The position numbers and the translations under genes were made by a program. Positions 36,506-45,577 of a stretch of 64,000 nucleotides of DNA are shown here, in pieces. Each line of letters begins with the position of its first letter. The stretch's first letter is position 1. The notes under the pieces are model-generated. The model was not told the origin of the DNA and ran no database searches. It was given only the letters and a program-made list of their open reading frames with translations. Source of the DNA: Lachnospiraceae bacterium UBA1712 (GTDB lineage Bacteria > Bacillota > Clostridia > Lachnospirales > Lachnospiraceae); assembly GCA_002317175.1 (NCBI GenBank), contig DCJA01000017.1, forward strand, positions 44,866 to 108,865. The letters are read 5' to 3'.

Positions 36506-37255
36506 CTATTTTGCCATTCTCTGTCTCACGATTTCATAGGCAAGTACTCCTGCCGCAACACTGGCATTAAGAGAATCAATATCTCCCTTCATAGGGATAG
36601 AAGCCACATAATCGCATTTTTCCTTAACAAGTCGTGAAACGCCATCACCCTCATTGCCTATTACTAGACCGATTGGACCAGTTAAGTTCTGTCTATACAT
36701 CACTTCACCATCCATATCTGCACATACAAACCAAAGACCTCTGTCCTTAAGCTCTTCAATAGTCTTCGCAATATTTGTAACCTTTACAACTGGAGTGTAA
36801 TTCAAAGCACCTGCACTGGTTCTGGCAACAGTAGCGGTAAGACCTACTGCTCTATTCTTAGGAATGATTACCCCATGAGCTCCTGCAAGGTTTGCAGTTC
36901 TGATAATCGCTCCAAGATTGTGAGGATCCTCGATATTATCAAGAATAAATACAAAAGGAGCTTCCCCTTTCTCTTTTGCCTTTGCAAATATATCCTCCAT
37001 CTCACTGTACTCATAAGCGGCACTATAAGCGATTACGCCCTGGTGTTTTCCTGTCTCTGAAATCTGATCAAGACGTTCCTTTGCCACATATTTGATGAAG
37101 ATATCATGCTTCTTAGCTTCTCTTTTAATAGTCATAACAGGGCCGTCATTGCAACCATCCTGTACATACAGTTTATCTATTGGTTTACCTGCTCTGATTG
37201 CCTCAATAACAGGATTACGTCCTTCTATAAGTGACTCATTTATCTTTGTTTCCAT
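36506..37255 (-). CDS. rlmB: 23S rRNA 2'-O-methyltransferase, RlmB/TrmH family
   Basis: 249 residues from the ATG at 37255, preferred because GGAGG lies just before it; an ATG four codons upstream would sit on that site. The SpoU/TrmH N-terminal substrate-binding domain is followed by the knotted methyltransferase core with LDNIEDPHNLGAIIRTA, IGNEGDGVSRLV and SLNASVAAGVLAYE, the three family motifs. It uses S-adenosylmethionine to methylate a ribose in 23S rRNA. Gene order with mrnC and sigH supports the call. Confidence 0.92.
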   Translation of the reverse strand: METKINESLIEGRNPVIEAIRAGKPIDKLYVQDGCNDGPVMTIKREAKKHDIFIKYVAKERLDQISETGKHQGVIAYSAAYEYSEMEDIFAKAKEKGEAPFVFILDNIEDPHNLGAIIRTANLAGAHGVIIPKNRAVGLTATVARTSAGALNYTPVVKVTNIAKTIEELKDRGLWFVCADMDGEVMYRQNLTGPIGLVIGNEGDGVSRLVKEKCDYVASIPMKGDIDSLNASVAAGVLAYEIVRQRMAK

Positions 37256-37275
37256 ATCGACCTCCATAAGGCTTA

Positions 37276-37725
37276 TTATTTGGCCTGATAATCCATATCA
37301 GTAAGCTCCATACCCTTCTTAACCAGCTCAATCATTCTGCTCTGCTGTCCTGTTAGATAGAGATAACCCATCAGTGCCTCAAAACCCGTGGCCTTTCTAT
37401 AATCTGTCACAGATGCATTTTTCGCAGTGGTATAGCTCTTGGCATTTCTTCCGCGCCTGTATATGTCTGCTTCAGCTTCTGTCATATCCTCAATCAGAGC
37501 CTCAGCCATAGCAGCCTGGGATCCTGCCTTAACTATCTTTGACTTCTGCTTATGCAGACTTTCCGCAGATCGGTTTCCCTCAAGCAACAGCAGGGTTCTA
37601 ATTATCTCGTCAAAAATGCAGTCTCCCAAAAAAGCAAGCGTAAGAGGTGAATATGTCTTAATATCCACCTCTTTGCAATCAAATTCTTTCTTTAGTTGTT
37701 CAAGAAGGCTTAAGCTCTCTTCCAC
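37276..37725 (-). CDS. mrnC: Mini-ribonuclease 3
   Basis: 149 residues, an RNase III catalytic domain without the double-stranded-RNA-binding domain. Motifs seen are the LAFLGDCIFDE segment, RRGRNAK, and YRKATGFEALMGYLYL with the metal-binding acidic residues. Mini-III trims both ends of 23S rRNA precursor in Firmicutes. The gene overlaps the end of cysS by 16 bases, so translation is coupled, and rlmB follows after about 20 bases. Confidence 0.92.
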   Translation of the reverse strand: MEESLSLLEQLKKEFDCKEVDIKTYSPLTLAFLGDCIFDEIIRTLLLLEGNRSAESLHKQKSKIVKAGSQAAMAEALIEDMTEAEADIYRRGRNAKSYTTAKNASVTDYRKATGFEALMGYLYLTGQQSRMIELVKKGMELTDMDYQAK

Positions 37726-39119
37726 GTTACACCCTCTCTTGTATCTTCAAGAATGATACCCATATCCAACAGCTGCTGTCTTATCTCATCAGCTCTTGCA
37801 TAATTCTTATCTTTCTTAGCCTGTGTACGCTCTTCAATCAGTTTCTCGATATCTTCATCAAGATTTTCTTCCTTCTTGACAATAATAAGACCAAGAATAT
37901 CACAGAGCTTAAGAAGTTCTTCAAGCATTTTTTCAAATCCAGTCTTTGTAGATACTTCAATCATGTTGACATTGATATACTTAACAAGCTCAAAGATGAC
38001 AGAAATTGCATCTGCTGTGTTGCAGTCATCACCCATAGCCTCTTCAAATCTGAGTCTGAAGTCCTTCATACCCTCGATTATTGCAAATTCATTACGTGCA
38101 AGCTTGTCACCATCAGACATATCTATTGCATGCTGAAGCTTATCTGCACAGGTTCTGATTCGATCCAGTGAGTTCTTTGCAGCATCCATAAGTTCATCTG
38201 AGAAATTAAGTGGACTTCTGTAATGAGCTGAGAGCATAAAGAAACGAAGTACCATAGGCTCATATCTTCTAAGAATATCTCTTACAGTAAAGAAGTTGCC
38301 TGCTGACTTACTCATCTTCTTGTTATCAATATTTAAAAATGCGTTATGCATCCAGTATCTCGCAAAAGTACATCCGTTAGCTGCTTCAGACTGAGCAATC
38401 TCATTTTCATGGTGTGGGAATATAAGATCCTCTCCACCTGCATGAATATCAATTGTCTCACCAAGGTACTTTTTGCTCATGGCTGAACACTCAATATGCC
38501 ATCCTGGTCTGCCCTGGCAGTATAATGAATCCCAGTAAGGTTCTCCATCCTTCTTTGGCTTCCACAATACGAAATCAAGTGGATCCTCCTTCTGATCTTC
38601 ACCGGATACAAGAAGAGATCTGTTTCCGCCCTGAAGGTCATCAAGATTCTTATGTGACAATTTGCCATATTCCTCAAATGATCTTGTTCTAAAGTATACT
38701 GTTCCATCAGCTGCTACATATGCATGGTCTTTAAGTACAAGCTCATCAATAAGAGCAAGCATCTCTGGAATCTCCTCTGTTGCCTTTGGATGAACAGTAG
38801 CAGGCTTGATATTAAGAGCAGCCATATCCTTCTTGCATTCTTCAATATATCTCTCAGAAATAACTACAGGATCTACGCCTTCCTCAATAGCCTTTTTGAT
38901 AATCTTGTCATCTACATCAGTAAAGTTTGATACATAATTAACATCAAGACCCTTGTACTCCAAAAATCTTCTAAATGCATCAAATACGATCATAGGTCTG
39001 GCATTACCAATATGAATCAGATTATAAACAGTAGGTCCACATACATACATGGTCACATGACCCACATGCAGTGGGAAAAATTCATCTTTTTTCTTTGATA
39101 ATGTGTTATAAATTCTCAT
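37710..39119 (-). CDS. cysS: Cysteinyl-tRNA synthetase
   Basis: 469 residues, class I synthetase. The N-terminus has the zinc-site Cys in CGPTVYN and the HIGNARP signature. KMSKS is present as NKKMSKSAGNFF. The zinc-binding HIECSA and HAGGEDL..HHENEIAQSEA segments are intact. Full length for the family. It lies 49 bases after ispF and overlaps mrnC. Confidence 0.96.
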   Translation of the reverse strand: MRIYNTLSKKKDEFFPLHVGHVTMYVCGPTVYNLIHIGNARPMIVFDAFRRFLEYKGLDVNYVSNFTDVDDKIIKKAIEEGVDPVVISERYIEECKKDMAALNIKPATVHPKATEEIPEMLALIDELVLKDHAYVAADGTVYFRTRSFEEYGKLSHKNLDDLQGGNRSLLVSGEDQKEDPLDFVLWKPKKDGEPYWDSLYCQGRPGWHIECSAMSKKYLGETIDIHAGGEDLIFPHHENEIAQSEAANGCTFARYWMHNAFLNIDNKKMSKSAGNFFTVRDILRRYEPMVLRFFMLSAHYRSPLNFSDELMDAAKNSLDRIRTCADKLQHAIDMSDGDKLARNEFAIIEGMKDFRLRFEEAMGDDCNTADAISVIFELVKYINVNMIEVSTKTGFEKMLEELLKLCDILGLIIVKKEENLDEDIEKLIEERTQAKKDKNYARADEIRQQLLDMGIILEDTREGVTWKRA

Positions 39120-39168
39120 AACTTGCTCCTCGTTTTCTCATTATATATAAATATGTAATATTCTTCTA

Positions 39169-39708
39169 TTAAGCTTTCTTACAACCGCTACAGCCTTCAC
39201 ATCCGGCTGTTGTTACATCCATGGTAGCAAAATCACATGGACTTTCAATTAAACAGATGGAAAAAGCCGATATGCCTTCCTTAGTACCTGTAAAACCAAG
39301 TCCTTCCTCAGTGGTAGCCTTAATATTGACCTGACCTATATCTATTGAAAGTGCATCTGCGACATTGGTTCTCATAGTATCTATGTGTGGTCTCATCTTT
39401 GGTGCCTGCGCTACAATTGTCGCATCTATGTTCTGAATAATATATCCTTCATTATCCAGCATAGCCCCAACCTCTTTAAGAAGCATCAGACTATCGGCAC
39501 CTTTATATCGTTCATCTGTATCTGGAAAATGCTTTCCAATATCGCCCAAAGCAGCTGCTCCAAGCAATGAATCTGATATGGCATGTAAAAGCACATCCGC
39601 ATCAGAATGTCCCAGAAGTCCCTTTTCATGCGGAATATTAACCCCACCAATAATCAGGTCTCTTCCTTCCACAAGACGGTGAACATCATATCCCATTCCC
39701 GTTCTCAT
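39169..39708 (-). CDS. ispF: 2-C-methyl-D-erythritol 2,4-cyclodiphosphate synthase
   Basis: 179 residues. The MEP-pathway enzyme that forms the cyclic diphosphate from CDP-ME 2-phosphate. Signature segments GMGYDVHRL, LLGHSDADVLLHA (metal-binding Asp/His), ALGDIGKHFPDTD and KATTEEGLGFTG are intact. The core ends near residue 157; an extra C-terminal tail of about 20 residues ends in CEGCSGCKKA, with three closely spaced Cys not typical of IspF. It starts 31 bases after a REC/HD-GYP/GGDEF gene. Confidence 0.94.
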   Translation of the reverse strand: MRTGMGYDVHRLVEGRDLIIGGVNIPHEKGLLGHSDADVLLHAISDSLLGAAALGDIGKHFPDTDERYKGADSLMLLKEVGAMLDNEGYIIQNIDATIVAQAPKMRPHIDTMRTNVADALSIDIGQVNIKATTEEGLGFTGTKEGISAFSICLIESPCDFATMDVTTAGCEGCSGCKKA

Positions 39709-39739
39709 ATATTCCTCCTAAAGGTCTATAGCAAAACAA

Positions 39740-41794
39740 CTAAATTCTGTTTGCGTCCCCTGTTTTACTAAGATCAGCTATCGTGTAATATGGCTTGAAC
39801 TTCTCACTTCCAAATATACTATAGAAGCCGCCAAAGATTCTGTCTATTACTATCTGAACCCCTTCTGCGCTCGCCTCAAGCAGTATAGCCAAAAACTGTT
39901 CCTTACTGTATCTGGTAACAATGTCAACATTTCTGATTGTCTGCCTGATAGACTGCTCCATACAAAGCATAGCTCTTTCAATTTCCTCAATTGAAGCACC
40001 GGGCTCATTGGAAGTATCTAATGAAATCATAATCAGCTTAAATGAATGATCATATCTCTTCTCAAGATTAGCTACATACTCAAAGAGCTTGGTAAACTGT
40101 CTGTATTCAACATCCATAGCTCCTTCATAACTACCGCTGGTCTTAATACCGTGAACCAGCTTATTGATATCAACACTGGTCTTTGCGGTGCTGTCACTAT
40201 CTTCATTGTAGAAGCTGTAGCCTTCCTTACCATTCTGCTTTACAAAATACAAAGCCTTATCAGCGCGATTATATACGTCTATATACGCATCTGCAGGTGT
40301 ACACATAACAAGTCCTGCTGAAAGAGATGCCACACTAATATCAGAAATGCTGTTCTTCTGAGTAGTAAACTCAGTAATAAGCTTCTGAACTTTCTTCTCA
40401 GCATCATTTCTATTAACTTCAGGATAAAATACAACAAACTCATCACCACCAAGTCTGCAGCAGAGTTTCTCATCACTGTTTGCCTTCATGGTATCACCCA
40501 TAAGCTTAAGAACTGTATCTCCTGACTTATGTCCGTTGGTATCATTAATCTTTTTAAGATTATCTACATCAAAGAACACAAAGCATCCCGCTGTTTCCTG
40601 CATAGCGCCTGCTATACTTCGTTCTCCTGCTGTTCTGCTTAAAAGTCCTGTAGTTATATCAAAATCATCTGTTCCCTTCTGAGAAGCAAAGGATTCCATA
40701 ACCTTCTGTAAAAGTGCTGATGAGCCTTCTAAGTTATCCTCATCGGACTCACCCTTATTATCAAGAGTTTGCTCTATAGTACCATGCTCCCAGAGTCCCA
40801 TAAATACATCTAAAAGATATGGGTCAAACTGAGTACCTTTTTTATCAAGCATCTCTTTTTTAATATGATCTGCAGAAAAAGCTCTTCTATAAACTCTGTT
40901 TGAATTCATAGCATCAAATGCATCAGCGATAGCAACAATACGTGCCTCTACTGATATATTCTCTCCGGATAAGCCTTCTGGATAACCAGTTCCATCAAAA
41001 TACTCATGATGTTGCTTTGCAACCTCTTCTGCACCCTTAACCAGTGTCTTAGAGCTTAACATCTCAGCTCCAATGCTGGCATGAGTCTTTATTATGTCAT
41101 ATTCATGCTCTGTTAATTCTTTTGGATTGTTAAGAACATTCTCAGGCACACCTATGTTGCCAATATCATGAAGAAGAGCTGCATAACGCAGATTCTCTAT
41201 TTTCTCAGCATCCCATCCAAGAGCCTTGGCAATCAGAGCTGAATATCTGCTTACTCTCATGGAATGACCTGCCATATATTGGTCTTTAGAATCAATAACA
41301 TTAGCAAGCATCATAATAGTCTGAAGAGACATCTGTTCTATCTTGCGACTTCTCTCTTCAGCTTTTGCTGTCTGCCTTTGAACTTCTTCCTTAAGATTGT
41401 TCTGCAAGAAATGAAGTTCTAATATTCTTGATAATCTCTGAATCAGAATATCCTGTCTGAAAGGCTTTGTAATAAAATCATCTGCACCTTCCTTAAGACC
41501 ATTGGCTTCAGTCTCTCTGTCGTCGTCTGCAGTCACAAACACAACAGGAATATCCCTGGTATTATCATCTGTCTTTAGATGATTAATTACCTCATGCCCG
41601 TTCATATCAGGCATATGAACATCAAGTAATATCAGATCAGGGAGTTTCTCTCTAACCAGCTCAAGTGCTTCCGCTCCAGAAGCAGCTTCTCTAGTAGTAA
41701 ATCGGTCCCTAAGCATTCTATTTGCAATTTTTCTATTAACAGGCTCATCATCTACTATAAGTATGTCAGCCTTTTCATTAAAAAAATCTCTCAT
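39740..41794 (-). CDS. Response regulator with HD-GYP and GGDEF domains
   Basis: 684 residues, soluble. The receiver domain (10-125) has the acidic pair DD (15-16), phospho-acceptor Asp58 in LLDVHMP and Lys110. The HD-GYP domain (155-340) has HDIGNIG (209-215, Asn213 where Lys is usual), HH (262-263), GTGYPEG and ADAFDAMNS. The GGDEF domain (about 375-525) has canonical LGGDEF (448-453). Residues 540-684 resemble a further degenerate GGDEF-like fold. It can in principle both make and break c-di-GMP. Its ATG directly follows the stop of an Hpt gene (TAGATG), implying translational coupling in a phosphorelay. Confidence 0.9.
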   Translation of the reverse strand: MRDFFNEKADILIVDDEPVNRKIANRMLRDRFTTREAASGAEALELVREKLPDLILLDVHMPDMNGHEVINHLKTDDNTRDIPVVFVTADDDRETEANGLKEGADDFITKPFRQDILIQRLSRILELHFLQNNLKEEVQRQTAKAEERSRKIEQMSLQTIMMLANVIDSKDQYMAGHSMRVSRYSALIAKALGWDAEKIENLRYAALLHDIGNIGVPENVLNNPKELTEHEYDIIKTHASIGAEMLSSKTLVKGAEEVAKQHHEYFDGTGYPEGLSGENISVEARIVAIADAFDAMNSNRVYRRAFSADHIKKEMLDKKGTQFDPYLLDVFMGLWEHGTIEQTLDNKGESDEDNLEGSSALLQKVMESFASQKGTDDFDITTGLLSRTAGERSIAGAMQETAGCFVFFDVDNLKKINDTNGHKSGDTVLKLMGDTMKANSDEKLCCRLGGDEFVVFYPEVNRNDAEKKVQKLITEFTTQKNSISDISVASLSAGLVMCTPADAYIDVYNRADKALYFVKQNGKEGYSFYNEDSDSTAKTSVDINKLVHGIKTSGSYEGAMDVEYRQFTKLFEYVANLEKRYDHSFKLIMISLDTSNEPGASIEEIERAMLCMEQSIRQTIRNVDIVTRYSKEQFLAILLEASAEGVQIVIDRIFGGFYSIFGSEKFKPYYTIADLSKTGDANRI

Positions 41795-42136
41795 CTATTT
41801 TACCGCATTTGCAACTATATCAAGAGTCTTACGATACATATCCAGGCAATCCTGATGCCCTGCTTTGATAGCATCAGCATCTGAGTTCTTGCAGGCATTT
41901 TCAATAGCAAGTGCTTTTGCAGACAATTCCTCTGCTCCAATAGTTAATGATGTACTCTTTACAGCATGTATTCTTATTCTGTAATTTGCCCAGTCCTGAG
42001 CCTCAAACAGACTTATCAACTCATCAACTTTGCTTGAATTGATATACTCCTCCAATACTTCTCTGTAAAAGTCTTCATCGTCCATGCAATAAGACATACC
42101 GAGTTCTGTATTTATTCCATACAATTTATCCAACAT
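41795..42136 (-). CDS. Histidine phosphotransfer (Hpt) domain protein
   Basis: 113 residues from the ATG at 42136; an ATG four codons upstream is less likely because the GAGGTGGG ribosome site follows it. The helical bundle contains IHAVKSTS, the phospho-accepting His motif of Hpt domains. It passes phosphate between receivers or from a hybrid kinase. It abuts the receiver-HD-GYP-GGDEF gene with no spacer, so that protein is the probable partner. No histidine kinase is encoded next to the pair. Confidence 0.85.
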   Translation of the reverse strand: MLDKLYGINTELGMSYCMDDEDFYREVLEEYINSSKVDELISLFEAQDWANYRIRIHAVKSTSLTIGAEELSAKALAIENACKNSDADAIKAGHQDCLDMYRKTLDIVANAVK

Positions 42137-42211
42137 AACCCACCTCATGTATCAAAAACACAAGAAAAACATACCCCAGGTGCTGCAAAATATTGCTCGG
42201 GCACCGAATCT

Positions 42212-42241
42212 ATCATATCACTAAACCGATATTGTTATCAA
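42212..42241 (-). promoter_or_regulatory. Promoter of the hpt-to-sigH gene run
   Basis: Minus-strand -35 TTGATA (42236-42241), 18-base spacer and -10 TATGAT (42212-42217). The leader contains a GGTGC/GCACC stem. No other promoter was evident before ispF. Confidence 0.6.
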
Positions 42242-42284
42242 GTCCACTTGTCCATACATAAATACAATTAAAACAAGTGTATTC

Positions 42285-44051
42285 TCAGCTACGGACTTCT
42301 CTCATTGAATAGTTTTTGTCCTCTTTAATCATTTTAAGCATTATTGCTGCGAATACTGGATCAAACTGGCTTCCCATGCATCTCTCTATCTCAGAATATA
42401 CCTTTTCCTGAGGCATAGCATCCCTGTAGGAACGATATGATGTCATTGCATCATAACTGTCTGCTACAGCAATAATTCTCGCCTGGACAGGAATTGCTTC
42501 ACCACAGAGTCCATCTGGATATCCCTTGCCATCATATCTTTCATGATGCCACCTTGCACCTATCTGAAGATTAGGCATCTCTGTAACATTCTTCAATATA
42601 TCCGATCCTGCTGATGGATGCTTCCTTATCTCCGCAAACTCACTATCATCAAGTCTTTCTGTTTTGTTGATAATCTGATCTGCAACTCCTATTTTGCCAA
42701 TATCATGTAACAGTCCTGCGTAGTATATCTCCACCAGTTCTTCATCTGACATACCATATCTTCTTGCAATCTCTCTTGCATACTCGGCCACTCGATTTGA
42801 ATGACCATTTGTATATCTGTCCTTAGTATCAACTGTGGCCGACAAAGCAGTAACAACCTGAAGTGAAAGCGCTTCGGCGTGTTCCTGCTGTTTTATATGC
42901 TCCATGGAAGTTTTCTCGATTAATGTTCTGACTTCCTGTACTGCTGTTAAAAAGAATAGAATAAATACTCCAATGAATATCATTATTCTGTCCTTAAGAA
43001 TAGTATTAACAAATGCTATCTCCAAAAACGCACATAATACAAGAATTGCTATTCCTATAGCAGTAAGCCTGTATTCAGCTGTACGTCTCTTATATACTTC
43101 ATAAATTAATAATCCAATAATAATCAGTAAGAATACAGAACACTCAACTATAGTCAGATTTAAGCTCTCTACAAAATCGTATTTACCTAATACCTGAAGC
43201 AGCGCCTCTAGCAAAAACACACTATAACTTACTGTTTCAAGTATAGAAAACAGTCTTTCATATCTTCTTTTAAAAACACGATCCACGAATCTAAGCATAT
43301 ATAGTGGCATAAGAGCCAGCATAACAAATGCCAGAACAGCCATTGCGGAATTGTTATTAAAATAAAACTGTCTCATTCTGGATTCGCATAATCTCCAAAT
43401 ACCGGTTGAAATAGCTACACAGCCCAATTCAGCAATTGGAGTCTCTTCCTTATACGCCAGAAACAGAATAATTCCAAATAACAGAGCAATAGCACCAATA
43501 AACAGAAGGAAAAGCGCACTAATATCTGAACGAATATACTTATCAAATTCCGCTAATACTATGGATGTTGAATTACCTATAAATATTGAGTTTACTCTTC
43601 CCTTGTACATGGAAGTTGTCTCAAATGATATCTCAATATCTTTACCCGAATCCACAGGATCAACCTGTGCAAACACGTATCGACTTGCAGAATTCTTCCC
43701 AAATATTCTTGTATCTTTCGTAGAGTATGTTTGTCTTATCTCTCCTCCGATTTTAATAATTATATCCTGCTGTGAAGATCTAATACATATTGAGGCAGAA
43801 TGCTCCAACTGAGGAACCTGATTGTATATACTAACAAGCTCAGTAGCTCCAGCAATATCGGAAGGCACAGCTATAGAGTTACCACGCTCATCTGTCCAGC
43901 CATAATTAAATTCATAAACCTCTCCGAATTCATCTTTGCTACTTTTGAGAAATTCATTACTTAATATCATTGATATACATACCAAAATAGAATTAATAGC
44001 AATGATTATTCCAAGAACTTTTTCATATTTGCCCCAAAATGTTTTATTCAT
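42285..44051 (-). CDS. Membrane HD-GYP phosphodiesterase with extracellular sensor domain
   Basis: 588 residues. One N-terminal helix (about 11-30) leads to an extracytoplasmic beta-rich domain (35-170). Seven transmembrane helices follow (175-375), the layout of 7TMR-DISM receptors. The HD-GYP domain (390-580) has HDIGKIG (449-455), HPSAG, HH (502-503), GKGYPDG and VADSYDAMTS, all residues needed for metal binding and c-di-GMP hydrolysis. It lies 31 bases downstream of another HD-GYP gene and is likely in the same transcript. Confidence 0.9.
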   Translation of the reverse strand: MNKTFWGKYEKVLGIIIAINSILVCISMILSNEFLKSSKDEFGEVYEFNYGWTDERGNSIAVPSDIAGATELVSIYNQVPQLEHSASICIRSSQQDIIIKIGGEIRQTYSTKDTRIFGKNSASRYVFAQVDPVDSGKDIEISFETTSMYKGRVNSIFIGNSTSIVLAEFDKYIRSDISALFLLFIGAIALLFGIILFLAYKEETPIAELGCVAISTGIWRLCESRMRQFYFNNNSAMAVLAFVMLALMPLYMLRFVDRVFKRRYERLFSILETVSYSVFLLEALLQVLGKYDFVESLNLTIVECSVFLLIIIGLLIYEVYKRRTAEYRLTAIGIAILVLCAFLEIAFVNTILKDRIMIFIGVFILFFLTAVQEVRTLIEKTSMEHIKQQEHAEALSLQVVTALSATVDTKDRYTNGHSNRVAEYAREIARRYGMSDEELVEIYYAGLLHDIGKIGVADQIINKTERLDDSEFAEIRKHPSAGSDILKNVTEMPNLQIGARWHHERYDGKGYPDGLCGEAIPVQARIIAVADSYDAMTSYRSYRDAMPQEKVYSEIERCMGSQFDPVFAAIMLKMIKEDKNYSMREVRS

Positions 44052-44082
44052 TCTTAACCCCTCACTTCTTTACGCCAGAGAT

Positions 44083-45405
44083 TTATAATACCAGTTGTTC
44101 AATTTCCTCTCTGCATTTTAAAAATGCACTCACTACAACGGGATCAAAATGACTTCCCGTTTCGAGTTCTATAATTGAGATGGCCTGATCAACAGACATA
44201 GCTTCCTTGTAACAACGTTTAGAAGTTAATGCATCAAATACATCTGCTACAGCCATTATCTTAGAACACAAAGGAATATCCTCTCCTTTTATACCATTTG
44301 GATAACCTGTTCCATCTATTCTTTCATGATGGTATGCAGCCATTTCTTTCGCAACTACCAAATATTCCATTTCTCCAACATTTTCTTCAACTTTGTCGAT
44401 TATTTGTTCACCAACTGTAGTATGCATCTTTATTTTTTCATATTCTTTATCATCCAGTTTGCCCGGCTTATTCAAAATGGAATCTGGAATGTGAATCTTA
44501 CCTACATCATGAAGTGGAGCAGCTACCACCATATTAGATATGTACTCATTTGTTAATATATCTGCATACAAGCCCTCTTCCTGCAATTTCTTTGCAATTA
44601 ATTCAACATATTTACTGGTTCTATGGATATGGCCACCAGTATTATCATCTCTGCTTTCAACTAAATCAGCCATAGTAATGATTAAGGATCGTTGTAACTC
44701 ACTATTCTTCTTTGAATAGTAATGTCGATAATTAGACGTAATAACAAACACGATCATTACAATTACTATTATAAAATTTAATAACACAATATATCTATAT
44801 GAAAAATCTGATGTGTTTTCTTTTAACTTTGTATCTATCACTTCATTTGTAATTATCAGCCATATACCAGCCAACCAGATAAGAACTTCCTCTGCCGGTG
44901 ACAAGGAACGGTTTTCAATATCTTTAAGTAAAATTTGTATAAAACGAGTCTTCTTTTTAACAATAAAAAACATAGCAGCACAAATAATACAAAAAATAAT
45001 AATATTTGGTAATTCAGTATTAGCACTATCAAGAAATGCAGCATGCAGGGTTATTATTCCATCCAGGAATCCAAGCATTGGAATCCATTCAAAAACAGCC
45101 AGCCATTTTGTCCTTTTTCTACCCTTAAATGAATTAATTATAAACAGGACAATTATCAATATGCCACAAAAGCTAATTCCAATAGTATATCCGGCATCCC
45201 ATTTGGCCAAATAGCTTGTTGCCAGAAACAGCCATAACACTATTGAACCAGCAACCATAATCAGAAAGTTTTGTTTTATTTCTCGCTCAGTATGATATTC
45301 CAAAAGTAAAACCTGTTGCATAAATAATGCAATATATAATACAGAAAAAATTGTAACACTGGAAAGTGCCAGACTAACCATCAGCTTAAGATTTGCAATT
45401 ATCAT
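44083..45405 (-). CDS. Membrane HD-GYP phosphodiesterase
   Basis: 440 residues. About seven or eight transmembrane helices (10-225) form a membrane sensor without a large external loop. The HD-GYP domain (235-435) has HDVGKIHIP (299-307), HH (359-360), GTGYPNG and VADVFDALTSKR; the central metal ligands are all present. AAAGGA lies eight bases before the ATG. It is first of two neighbouring HD-GYP genes, but their sensor regions differ, so they probably respond to different cues. Confidence 0.9.
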   Translation of the reverse strand: MIIANLKLMVSLALSSVTIFSVLYIALFMQQVLLLEYHTEREIKQNFLIMVAGSIVLWLFLATSYLAKWDAGYTIGISFCGILIIVLFIINSFKGRKRTKWLAVFEWIPMLGFLDGIITLHAAFLDSANTELPNIIIFCIICAAMFFIVKKKTRFIQILLKDIENRSLSPAEEVLIWLAGIWLIITNEVIDTKLKENTSDFSYRYIVLLNFIIVIVMIVFVITSNYRHYYSKKNSELQRSLIITMADLVESRDDNTGGHIHRTSKYVELIAKKLQEEGLYADILTNEYISNMVVAAPLHDVGKIHIPDSILNKPGKLDDKEYEKIKMHTTVGEQIIDKVEENVGEMEYLVVAKEMAAYHHERIDGTGYPNGIKGEDIPLCSKIMAVADVFDALTSKRCYKEAMSVDQAISIIELETGSHFDPVVVSAFLKCREEIEQLVL

Positions 45406-45513
45406 TAAAGGTATCCTTTACTATATCAATTTAAAATTCGAATTATATTTCACAACAGAATATATATATATTAGTTTACCACAGTTTTAAAGGTATACCA
45501 AAGAATCTGGCAA

Positions 45514-45549
45514 CAAAAAAAGAACCACACTCTGTGTGATTCCTTTTTT
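45514..45549. terminator. Terminator after the chemoreceptor gene
   Basis: Imperfect long stem (AAAAAAGAACCACAC with GTGTGATTCCTTTTTT) with T residues on the minus strand. The rest of the gap to 45405 is AT-rich and probably holds the promoter of the HD-GYP gene. Confidence 0.75.
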
Positions 45550-45577
45550 AATCAATTCTCTTTTGTAAAAGTTTCTT

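Noticed and set aside
42149..42284. c-di-GMP (GEMM) riboswitch before the Hpt gene
   Set aside because: The leader has a small GC-rich stem but not the conserved GEMM core with its tetraloop-receptor elements.
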